64,000 nt of DNA from G963664585 sp963664585. GTDB lineage: Bacteria > Bacillota > Clostridia > Oscillospirales > Ruminococcaceae. A program made the translations under genes and the position numbers. The DNA lies in assembly GCA_963664585.2 (NCBI GenBank), contig CAXXEO010000021.1:140008-204007 (forward strand), written 5' to 3'. The notes under the pieces are model-generated. The model was not told where the DNA came from. It worked only from the letters and a program-made list of their open reading frames with translations, and ran no database searches. Shown here in pieces: positions 1-7,482 of the stretch (the first letter of the stretch is position 1; each line of letters opens with the position of its first letter).

Positions 1-18
1 TTTTAAAATAAGTCCCAT
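1..18 (-). CDS. 5' end of a gene running off the left edge
   Basis: On the minus strand a strong ribosome binding site (AGGAGG, about 25-31) precedes an ATG at 18-16, opening a frame that reads M-G-L-I-L-K before the window ends. It follows the zinc-ribbon gene in the same direction and may be the last visible member of that operon. Six codons are too few to identify it. Confidence 0.45.
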
Positions 19-107
19 TAGTTATCCTCCTAAATTATTTATTTGAAATTTTAAAATAACACACGTTAAGAAGCAGCGATCTTAATGAACATAAAGCAAC
101 AGACATA

Positions 108-365
108 TTAGAACTCACTTCCACAGTTATCGCATTTATATGTTTTTCCCACATGACCAATTGAAAATACACCAAATAAGGCCGCAGAACCAATTTTATT
201 AGCAACTGAAATTTTATGAATATTAGGAGAGCCGCATGTAGGACACTTTGGAGTATATTCATCAATTATATGTTCCACTGGAGCATATACGAGAAATTTT
301 TTACAATCGTAACAATACGTATCTTTATCAGAAAATCTGCGTTTACATTTTGGGCACATATTCAT
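108..365 (-). CDS. small double zinc-ribbon protein
   Basis: About 85 residues. The N-terminus carries a ribbon CPKC...CYDC and the second half a ribbon CPTCGSP...CDNCGSEF, so two Cys4 zinc knuckles are likely. The start is the ATG at 365, which has AAAGGTGG about 8 nt upstream; a longer frame lacks a ribosome binding site. No catalytic domain is seen. It lies in a same-strand AT-rich cluster with a 70-residue basic protein and a zinc-ribbon TPR membrane protein. The exact role is unknown; zinc binding is inferred from the cysteine pattern. Confidence 0.75.
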   Translation of the reverse strand: MNMCPKCKRRFSDKDTYCYDCKKFLVYAPVEHIIDEYTPKCPTCGSPNIHKISVANKIGSAALFGVFSIGHVGKTYKCDNCGSEF

Positions 366-417
366 AATAATACCACCTTTATATAACAATATATAAACCA
401 AATATCTTATGAAAAAT

Positions 418-630
418 TTATTTGAACAATCTCTTTAGTATATCCCAAACCCCAATTGAAGTCTTATTGTACACTTTATTATAAATATCTTTCTTAGGAT
501 CTTTAATAATACCTGTACCCCTTTTCCCATAGAGAGGGATAACCGCCTTTTTAACGCCGCGTTTCAAAGCTCCGGCTGTTCTTGCCTTTATGGATTTCTT
601 TATAGATGGAGTCCTGATTCCAATTTTCAT
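418..630 (-). CDS. small basic hypothetical protein (70 aa)
   Basis: A 70-residue, strongly basic protein with many Lys and Arg (for example KKSIKART and LKRGVKKAV) and no acidic core. A GAGAGGA ribosome binding site lies just upstream of the ATG at 630. It sits between two zinc-ribbon genes on the same strand with short gaps, suggesting co-transcription. Similar small basic proteins occur beside zinc-ribbon genes in Firmicute accessory DNA, but I cannot name a family with confidence. Nucleic-acid binding is possible from composition only. Confidence 0.6.
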   Translation of the reverse strand: MKIGIRTPSIKKSIKARTAGALKRGVKKAVIPLYGKRGTGIIKDPKKDIYNKVYNKTSIGVWDILKRLFK

Positions 631-642
631 TATTATGTCCTC

Positions 643-1821
643 TCAATCTTGTATTGCTGTAACAATACAATTTTCTAAATAAATATAGCCGTGGTCACTG
701 TATACCCATTGTTCTTTTACTCCATTAACTGTTGTTGTTTTATTTATTTTTTGTGGGATACCCCATTTGGAATGTAGTACTTCATCTGCTGTCATGCCTA
801 CATTGGGTTCAGGATTTTCTTTAGGCGGGATAGTACTAGTACTTATTTTAATATAGATATTCTTATTCTTAGCAAAATCCGTTACTATTAATTGTTCTCC
901 TTGCATTTCAAAAGTATATATAGAATAATCGTCTTTAACAGTACCATTATTCACTTCATATTTATTTTCATGAACTGAAAGATTGCCGGGGATGAAATAA
1001 GTAGTATATAATTTCCATCCATTAAATACAAATTGGGTTCTTCCATATTTACTATCTGGATCCCAAGTGCCTTGCAATTGCACTAATAATTTAAGATTAG
1101 ATATATAAGTAGATGCTTTTTCATAATTTTCGACCTTTTCAAATAGTGTAAGCGAATTTTGAAAATTGGCCTGATCATATTTTGAGCAAGCATCTAAATA
1201 TATTGTTTGATTTAAAAGATTAATGCTATCTTTATAATTTCCAATAGTTTCAAATATTTGACTAGAATCAGAATATTTCTTATTATTCAAATAATATGTA
1301 GCAAGTTGATATTGAGCTTCAACAAGTAAACTATTGCTATCTTTATATCCATTCAAATTTTTTAGAATGTTAACTGCATCTTCTGGTTTTAAATTCTCAT
1401 TCACATACTTTTGTCCTAATAGATACATTGTTTCACATTTGAGTTCACTGCTATCATTATAATGACTTATTTGTGAAAATAAATCTATTGCTTCTGTATA
1501 TTCCTTATTTTGTAATAAAGCTTTTGCTTCCTCATATTTACATTCTAATATCCTTTGAGATGAATCCTTATAATTCCCTAAATTACCAAATACTTCAATT
1601 GCCTTATCATACTTATTACTATTTAGCATAGAAATAGCTGTATTATATTTATTTAATGGAATTAATATATTATTAGTACCTAATGCAATTGCTAAAATCA
1701 CTATAGATATTAAAAGAAAAAGTCCAAAATTATTTTTTTTAAATTTATAACCACAAAATGGACAAGTCTTTACCTTATCCCATATTTCCTTGCCACACTC
1801 AGGACAATGTATTAGTGTCAT
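643..1821 (-). CDS. zinc-ribbon, single-pass membrane, TPR-repeat protein
   Basis: 392 residues. Order of parts: an N-terminal zinc ribbon (CPECGKE...CPFCGYKF, residues ~6-27); one hydrophobic transmembrane segment (~33-52); a helical-repeat region (~60-245) in which (G/N)YKDS-type motifs recur about every 35 residues, as in TPR-like proteins of clostridia; then a beta-rich domain (~250-325). The C-terminal ~55 residues (VGMTADEVLHSKWG, then EQWVY) resemble the SmpA/OmlA-like fold. The ribbon would lie in the cytoplasm and the repeats outside, or the reverse; topology is not settled by the sequence. A scaffold or envelope-sensing role is inference. Confidence 0.7.
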   Translation of the reverse strand: MTLIHCPECGKEIWDKVKTCPFCGYKFKKNNFGLFLLISIVILAIALGTNNILIPLNKYNTAISMLNSNKYDKAIEVFGNLGNYKDSSQRILECKYEEAKALLQNKEYTEAIDLFSQISHYNDSSELKCETMYLLGQKYVNENLKPEDAVNILKNLNGYKDSNSLLVEAQYQLATYYLNNKKYSDSSQIFETIGNYKDSINLLNQTIYLDACSKYDQANFQNSLTLFEKVENYEKASTYISNLKLLVQLQGTWDPDSKYGRTQFVFNGWKLYTTYFIPGNLSVHENKYEVNNGTVKDDYSIYTFEMQGEQLIVTDFAKNKNIYIKISTSTIPPKENPEPNVGMTADEVLHSKWGIPQKINKTTTVNGVKEQWVYSDHGYIYLENCIVTAIQD

Positions 1822-1842
1822 AAAATCACGTCTTTCTATTTT

Positions 1843-2649
1843 CTAAATGGACATTTTTTCAATTGAAATTATATCTTCTTTTGGTATAATTCTTCCTCTT
1901 GCGTCAAAACATGTATTACACCGCATCGAAAGAGGTTTGTTATTCAATTTAACATATATATAATGTAGTACTGGATCTATATAAAGCATATCTTTTCCAT
2001 CAGGTTGAGAAACGAACTTTACAATTATAGGTTTTGATGCAGCAATGAACTGTAGTACCAAATTGATATGATATTTTTTTCGTAATTCAGCATCTAAATC
2101 TTCAATAATTTCAGGGACATTTAAATAATCATGATTGCCAACTTCGCTTGAATGAAAAGCTATTTCCTTTATTAACATAGCAAAGCATCCATGATGAATA
2201 TTATCTCCTGTTTTCATTAAATATCGCCATCCACCAGAACCTTTAACCCCTCCATGTTTAATTTTGATCCATTCTTCAAAACTAATCTTTTCTTCAACAA
2301 AAGAATATAGATCATCAAATAGTTTATCAAGAATTTTTCCGAGTGGATAAATACCTAAATTATACCCATTAGCATCCAAAGTTCTAGCTAAATGAAACCA
2401 ACATATTTTATCAATCGGATTTACTTTTGTAGAATAATTTTGAGTTAGATAATCATATATGTATTCTCCAAACTCAATATAATCCTTATTATAGGATTCC
2501 TTTGTTTTACAATATATATCGTAATCACTTTCATACATTTCTTCAAAATCAGTATGTGTAATTATCTCTATAAACAATTCTTTATTTATGCCTAATATTT
2601 TTACAACTGATTCAATACTTGATTCAATTGAGTCACAATCTAATGTCAT
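1843..2649 (-). CDS. hypothetical protein (268 aa)
   Basis: A 268-residue soluble protein with no signal peptide or membrane segment. It is acidic in the first half and has a short cysteine pair (RCNTC) near residue 245. I recognise no family. It lies 21 nt upstream of the zinc-ribbon TPR membrane protein gene on the same strand, so it is probably the first gene of a four-gene run (2649 down to 108). Codon usage is AT-rich like its neighbours and unlike guaA, in keeping with acquired DNA. Confidence 0.65.
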   Translation of the reverse strand: MTLDCDSIESSIESVVKILGINKELFIEIITHTDFEEMYESDYDIYCKTKESYNKDYIEFGEYIYDYLTQNYSTKVNPIDKICWFHLARTLDANGYNLGIYPLGKILDKLFDDLYSFVEEKISFEEWIKIKHGGVKGSGGWRYLMKTGDNIHHGCFAMLIKEIAFHSSEVGNHDYLNVPEIIEDLDAELRKKYHINLVLQFIAASKPIIVKFVSQPDGKDMLYIDPVLHYIYVKLNNKPLSMRCNTCFDARGRIIPKEDIISIEKMSI

Positions 2650-2943
2650 ATTCCAATATACTCCCTATTATTCATTCTTTAAAATAGTACTCCATATTAT
2701 TCCATGTGTCTACAGTATTTGGCAATTCAAACAAGTCGAATATTAAAACAGCTTATTTCTAAATCCTTACAACAATAAGCAAAATCACACCCTAAAATCC
2801 GTTCTACCCCACGCCCTTATAGTTTACCCTTGCGGCTATTCAAATCGATTCTAGGTGTAAGTTTTCATAGCTGTAATAGCGTTGACTGTAGAGGTGTGTA
2901 GGCGGCGCATAGGGGCTACTTGTAATTCGACAAAAATAATTGC
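2650..2943. other. intergenic, no gene seen
   Basis: About 290 nt between the 268-aa hypothetical gene and the recombinase terminator. No open frame with a ribosome binding site and no recognised RNA. It may hold the promoter of the minus-strand four-gene run. Confidence 0.5.
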
Positions 2944-2990
2944 ACAAATAAAAGCAGATTAATCAATTATGATTGCTCTGCTTTTATTTG
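2944..2990 (-). terminator. intrinsic terminator of the recombinase gene
   Basis: A 13-14 bp stem (CAAATAAAAGCAGA paired with TCTGCTTTTATTTG) around an ~18-nt loop, starting 3 nt past the stop codon of the recombinase. It is AT-rich for a terminator, but position and symmetry support the call. Confidence 0.6.
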
Positions 2991-2993
2991 TAT

Positions 2994-3962
2994 CTAATTC
3001 AACTGCTGCCCTTTTTTAAAAACACTTTGTTTTCTGCTTGTTTTTGGTGCTATTTCATCAATTACATCAATCATATCAATTGTCCTAGCATTATAGTATC
3101 GGTTCAACTCCTTAAGGGTGCTATGCCCTGTTATCCTTTGTAATATTAAAGGACTTATATTTTGATTTACTGCATTGGTAATAAAAGTATGCCGGAATAG
3201 GTGGAGTGACGTTTTAGATATACCTCGTTGGTTACAATAGGTTTTTACACTATCTTGTAAACTTGACATGGCTAAAATCTCATTATAGATAGAACAGAAA
3301 AGATACTCATCACTATTTCCACACCGTAGTATTAAATAGTCTGCAATCACATCATACAAACTTAGGCTGATTGGTAATCGTCTGGCCTTTTTATTTTTTG
3401 TTTTATTAACAGTAATTGTCCTATTGATTAAATCCACATCTCCTATTTCAAGTTCTCTTAATTCTCTTGCCCGTATACCTGTACTCGCTAAAGTCCAGAT
3501 AATTGTATAAGTTCTAATCGTTATAAAATCCCGCTTGTTCGGTTTAGTCAATAGCGAATTTAATTCTTCATTAGTATATATTTCTTTGAAAGTTTCTTGT
3601 TCCTTAATTAGCGGTATTTGAAAATTCTGCAATATATATCTTTTCTGTATTCCGTATTTGATCATAGGACTCATATTTCTAAGATAGGAATTTAGCGTTA
3701 TCGGGTTAGTAATGCCCTTATCATGTTTCATATATAGGATGTATTTTTCAATCAGAGCCAAGTTAATATTCTTGCATTCAAAGTTATTCCCTATGAAATC
3801 GATAAAGTACCCAGTATGATACCTGTAAGATTTAATCGTACATTCTGATAAACCTCTTATTTCGGCCTGTCTGATAAATTCGTCTGACAATTGCTCAAGA
3901 GTCTTGTTTTCAAGCGGTTTTATGCCACTTACCCTACTGGTTTTGATATCCCCTTTACGCAT
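2994..3962 (-). CDS. tyrosine recombinase / integrase (XerC/D type)
   Basis: 322 residues, full length for a phage or ICE-type tyrosine recombinase. An N-terminal SAM-like core-binding domain (~20-110) is followed by a catalytic domain with the expected signature: Arg in TGIRARELREL (~170), HLFRHTF (His-x-x-Arg, ~255), GHST (~280) and the nucleophile Tyr in NRYYNA (~290). It would cut and rejoin DNA via a 3'-phosphotyrosine. It stands alone beside the 3' side of guaA, at the edge of AT-rich DNA. A palindromic site lies just upstream at ~4006-4042. All catalytic residues are present, so it may be active. No excisionase is visible in the window. Confidence 0.9.
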   Translation of the reverse strand: MRKGDIKTSRVSGIKPLENKTLEQLSDEFIRQAEIRGLSECTIKSYRYHTGYFIDFIGNNFECKNINLALIEKYILYMKHDKGITNPITLNSYLRNMSPMIKYGIQKRYILQNFQIPLIKEQETFKEIYTNEELNSLLTKPNKRDFITIRTYTIIWTLASTGIRARELRELEIGDVDLINRTITVNKTKNKKARRLPISLSLYDVIADYLILRCGNSDEYLFCSIYNEILAMSSLQDSVKTYCNQRGISKTSLHLFRHTFITNAVNQNISPLILQRITGHSTLKELNRYYNARTIDMIDVIDEIAPKTSRKQSVFKKGQQLN

Positions 3963-4005
3963 ATCTAAAATACCTCCAAATTTGTTTCAAATACAACAAA
4001 AAACC

Positions 4006-4042
4006 GTGTTAGATATCCTGCATAACACAGTAACATCTAACA
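4006..4042. repeat. inverted repeat upstream of the recombinase
   Basis: GTGTTAGAT (4006-4014) is repeated inverted as ATCTAACAC (4034-4042), and a TAACAC half also occurs in the loop (~4023-4028). The spacing and position just outside a tyrosine recombinase gene fit a recombination core or an operator; a terminator is less likely because no T-run follows. Confidence 0.45.
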
Positions 4043-4116
4043 CAGTTCATTCATCAATTATCTAAAACAAGAAATCGAAAGAATGGCGTATCTAAGCCAA
4101 TTATCGCTTTCTTTGT

Positions 4117-5649
4117 TTATTCCCACTCTATGGTCGCGGGTGGTTTTGAGGTGATGTCATAGACAATGCGGTTGATATGCCGCACCTCATTAATGATGCG
4201 GTTGGAGATCTGTTCCAGCGTATCAAAGGGGATTCTGGCCCAATCTGCGGTCATGAAATCAGTAGTGGTGACACCGCGAAGAGCCAGTGTGTAATCATAG
4301 GTTCTTCCATCACCCATGACGCCAACCGAACGCATATTGGTGAGGACGGCGAAATACTGGTGAATATCACGGTCAAGGCCGGCTTTGGCAATCTCATCGC
4401 GGAAAACAAAATCCGCCTCGCGAAGAATCTCAAGCTTTTCTCTTGTGATATCACCAATGATGCGAATGGCAAGACCCGGACCGGGGAAGGGCTGGCGCCA
4501 TACAAGGGTATCCGGCAAATCAAGCTTGATTCCCAGTGCCCTGACCTCATCCTTAAAGAGCATGCGCAAAGGCTCAACAATATCTTTAAAATCAACATGG
4601 TCGGGCAGCCCACCCACATTGTGATGGCTTTTAATCACGGCCGCTTCGCCCGTCCCAGACTCGACAACATCGGGGTATATGGTTCCCTGAGCCAGAAAGT
4701 CGACTTTGCCGATCTTACGGCCCTCTTCCTCGAAGACACGAATAAACTCTTCACCGATGATACGCCGTTTCGTTTCAGGATCTGAAACTCCGGCCAGTCG
4801 GGACAGAAAACGCTCTTCGGCATTGACACGGATAAAATTAACCTTCCCATCCCCAAAAACGGCCTCAATCTGGTCGCCTTCGTCCTTGCGCATCAGACCG
4901 TGGTCGACAAAGATGCAAGTCAGCTGGCTGCCGACAGCCTTTGCTATGAGGGCCGCCGCTACCGAACTATCCACGCCGCCCGATAGGGCCAAGAGTACCT
5001 TTCCGTTTCCTACCTTGTCCTTGATTGCCTGCACGGCGGTTTTGGCGTAATCCTCCATCGTCCAGTCTCCTTTGGCCCCACAGACCTCATAGAGAAAGTT
5101 TTTAATCATGGTGACGCCATTTTCTGTGTGTAAAACTTCAGGGTGATACTGAAGGCCATGAAGCTTTCCATCTGCGCTGGACATAGCGGCTACCGGGGTC
5201 GTAGCAGTGTTTGCCCTCACAGTAAAGCCTTCCGGCAATCGGTCTACATAGTCGGTATGGCTCATCCATGTGATTCCCTCTGAAGGCAGACCTTTAAAGA
5301 TGGGGCAGCTTTGGTCGAAAGTGGTCAGTCTGCGGCCATACTCCCGTTGGTCGGGGCTTGTCACATGCCCGCCCAGCATATAGGCCATAACCTGTATGCC
5401 ATAGCAGAGGCCCAGTATTGGAATACCAAGCTCGAAAATTGCGCGATCCACGCGGGGGGCGTTTTCAAGATAAACACTGTTGGGCCCCCCTGTAAAGATG
5501 ATACCAATGGGGTGAAGTGTCTTTATTTCTTCCACCGATATGCGATATGAGCGCACCTCGCAGTATACGCCACACTCACGCACACGGCGTGCAATCAGCT
5601 GATTATATTGTCCGCCAAAATCAATGACTAAAACAAGCTGGTGAGCCAC
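4117..5649 (-). CDS. guaA: GMP synthase (glutamine-hydrolysing)
   Basis: 510 residues, normal for GuaA. It makes GMP from XMP, ATP and glutamine, the last step of guanine nucleotide synthesis in the cytoplasm. A class I amidotransferase domain comes first (nucleophile Cys82 in GLCYGIQ; His169 and Glu171 in YHPEV), then the ATP-pyrophosphatase domain (P-loop LSGGVDSS ~222-229), and the C-terminal dimerisation domain ending KPPATIEWE. It stands alone, with the recombinase on its 3' side. I looked for a purine riboswitch upstream and did not see one. Confidence 0.98.
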   Translation of the reverse strand: MAHQLVLVIDFGGQYNQLIARRVRECGVYCEVRSYRISVEEIKTLHPIGIIFTGGPNSVYLENAPRVDRAIFELGIPILGLCYGIQVMAYMLGGHVTSPDQREYGRRLTTFDQSCPIFKGLPSEGITWMSHTDYVDRLPEGFTVRANTATTPVAAMSSADGKLHGLQYHPEVLHTENGVTMIKNFLYEVCGAKGDWTMEDYAKTAVQAIKDKVGNGKVLLALSGGVDSSVAAALIAKAVGSQLTCIFVDHGLMRKDEGDQIEAVFGDGKVNFIRVNAEERFLSRLAGVSDPETKRRIIGEEFIRVFEEEGRKIGKVDFLAQGTIYPDVVESGTGEAAVIKSHHNVGGLPDHVDFKDIVEPLRMLFKDEVRALGIKLDLPDTLVWRQPFPGPGLAIRIIGDITREKLEILREADFVFRDEIAKAGLDRDIHQYFAVLTNMRSVGVMGDGRTYDYTLALRGVTTTDFMTADWARIPFDTLEQISNRIINEVRHINRIVYDITSKPPATIEWE

Positions 5650-5951
5650 GTTAGTTTCCGCCTTCCTATAATTTCATTATTCTTATATATTGCCATCTCG
5701 CGGATGAAAAAGCAAGTCCGACAGATGCCTGGCGCTAAAAAGTTCCTTTAATTTTTCATCGCGCGTTAAAAAGTTACTCCGAAGAATACCTTGCTTTCAA
5801 AATTAAAATAGTGAATTCTTCTTTTTCCCACCTGCGACGGGGTAAGTAGATACGAAATAGCATCGTGCATTTAAAAGGATTTCGTATTAAATTCATATTG
5901 GTGTGTTGTCTGCTAAAAATAAACTTATCTAACAATTTGGAGGTGACTGTA
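5650..5951. other. divergent intergenic region guaA / SLH protein
   Basis: About 300 nt that must hold the promoters of guaA (minus) and the SLH gene (plus). It contains a weak hairpin, CCCACCTGCGACGGGG-like, near 5825-5845, similar in kind to the other GC-core palindromes of the window. No riboswitch was recognised. Confidence 0.4.
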
Positions 5952-7202
5952 TTGAAAAGCATAGCTGCCTCAGCAGCAGCAGTACTATTATCAATTGCAC
6001 TAAGCATATCCCCTTCTGCTCTTGCGCTCTCTTACTGGCCCGCGATGAAGCCGGTTTCAAAAGTCAAAGAGTGCCAAATAACCATTGACGACCACTCATT
6101 TTCTCTTTCTGCTTCTGACCTTGAACGGAGACTTGGGCTGAGTTCCGGTGAACTTTTAGGGTTGACCATCACCGCAGTCCCCGACCGTGCCATGGGCATT
6201 TTTACCATAGATGGACAGGAAGTTAAAACCTACACCAGCTTTTCACGTGCTGAAATCAACAGGGTCATTTATACTCCGCTAGCAGTCGATGCGACGATAA
6301 GGCTAAGCTTCATCCCCAAAGGAAGCGGCGTCATAGCTGCTACTCTTGCCATCACCCATGCAGAAACTCTGGGCAGCCCGCCGACCCTGATTGTTACTAA
6401 TCTCCCCGGTCTTAAAAGCATGCCGGTTCATGGCAGTATACTCGCACAAGATCCCGATGGTGAAAAGGTGACCATCCAGCTCGTCAAGGCTCCGAAATAT
6501 GGCGAGGTCGCTTTTGAGGGAACGCAGTTCGTTTATACCCCCTTTTCGGCGAGAACGGGCACAGACAGCTTTTCCATTTGCGCGGTTGACAGCTCCGGTA
6601 ATTACTCTGCAGAGTCTTTAGTACAGCTTACCACCGAGGGCTATAAAAAAAGCTGCTTTTTCTCTGATATCTCTTCCTCACCCTTTTCCTACTTTATTGT
6701 ACGCTGTGCAGAGGCTGGTTTACTCAGAGGCGAACAAATTGGGAAAACCAAGCTATTTTCTCCCGATGGACAGGTGAATAACGGGGAGCTGCTGGTAATG
6801 CTGCTGACTGCATGCGGCTTGGACAAGAACATCCCCGCCACCGCAAGCACACAACTAATAAATGACGATAGAATTCCGCAGTGGATCAAGCCGTATTTAA
6901 AAAGGGCAATTGAAAAGAAGATTATCGTTGGGGAAAGCTTCGATTGCACCCATATTCCCACACGTGCTGAGGCGGTTTCTATGGTGGACCGGGCCACGGG
7001 AATCAGCGGCAACGCCATATACCCGCTTCATCTGGCCGATGCCGAGAGCATTCCCGCATGGGCAGCAGGGTCGTACCGAAATTTGTTCGCTCATCAGCTG
7101 ATCGAGTCCGACGGCGGGAATGCTTATCCCGACCGTCCTCTTGACCGTCAATATGCCGCAGTCCTCGTCTGGCATCTTTATCGGTATTGTAAGGCAAAGT
7201 AG
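5952..7202 (+). CDS. secreted S-layer-homology (SLH) domain protein
   Basis: 416 residues from a TTG start at 5952; GGAGGTG lies ~6 nt upstream, while the ATG at 5865 has no ribosome binding site. An N-terminal signal peptide (~1-26, hydrophobic core AAAVLLSIALSI, then SALALS) indicates export. A middle beta-rich, cadherin/Ig-like region (~135-215, QDPDGEKVTIQL...GTDSFSICAVDSSG) is followed by about three SLH-like repeats (~225-415). These normally anchor proteins to pyruvylated cell-wall polymers. A surface or sporulation-related role is inferred. Its last ~40 nt are partly duplicated downstream. Confidence 0.8.
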   Translation: MKSIAASAAAVLLSIALSISPSALALSYWPAMKPVSKVKECQITIDDHSFSLSASDLERRLGLSSGELLGLTITAVPDRAMGIFTIDGQEVKTYTSFSRAEINRVIYTPLAVDATIRLSFIPKGSGVIAATLAITHAETLGSPPTLIVTNLPGLKSMPVHGSILAQDPDGEKVTIQLVKAPKYGEVAFEGTQFVYTPFSARTGTDSFSICAVDSSGNYSAESLVQLTTEGYKKSCFFSDISSSPFSYFIVRCAEAGLLRGEQIGKTKLFSPDGQVNNGELLVMLLTACGLDKNIPATASTQLINDDRIPQWIKPYLKRAIEKKIIVGESFDCTHIPTRAEAVSMVDRATGISGNAIYPLHLADAESIPAWAAGSYRNLFAHQLIESDGGNAYPDRPLDRQYAAVLVWHLYRYCKAK

Positions 7203-7312
7203 GTCGGAGGCCCCTTCATTTTACCTCTGTTTTCCCTCCTCCAGTGGGGGAAACAGCGGCGGAATACTCGCCTCGTCTTGGCATCTTTATCGAGATTGCA
7301 AGAGGAAATAGG
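7166..7312 (+). repeat. partial duplication of the SLH gene's 3' end around a palindrome
   Basis: The gene end (~7166-7206, CTCGTCTGGCATCTTTATCG...TAG) recurs at ~7269-7312 (CTCGTCTTGGCATCTTTATCG...TAG). An imperfect hairpin (TTTTCCCTCCTCC..GTGGGGGAAA) lies between the copies. It looks like a local tandem duplication, or insertion of a palindromic element with a long target duplication. Confidence 0.55.
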
Positions 7313-7482
7313 CCAGATGAAGGCAGAATAAACAGCGACAGGAAACTCGTTTATTTGTAATTCGTATGAAATTGGGGGTGATTCCTGAAATCAGACCCTG
7401 TTTTTTGGCGTTTTATTCCTCTGTACTTGATATTATGGCGGTCGGCAAGTATAATATTTCTATATATAAAGGAGGGCTTACC

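Noticed and set aside
4177..4785. 202-aa plus-strand frame inside guaA
   Set aside because: It is an antisense shadow of a well-defined guaA and has no ribosome binding site. Similar long antisense frames in valS, uvrC and ffh were left out for the same reason.
5650..5900. Purine riboswitch before guaA
   Set aside because: The conserved loop and junction sequences of purine riboswitches were not found on the minus strand upstream of guaA.
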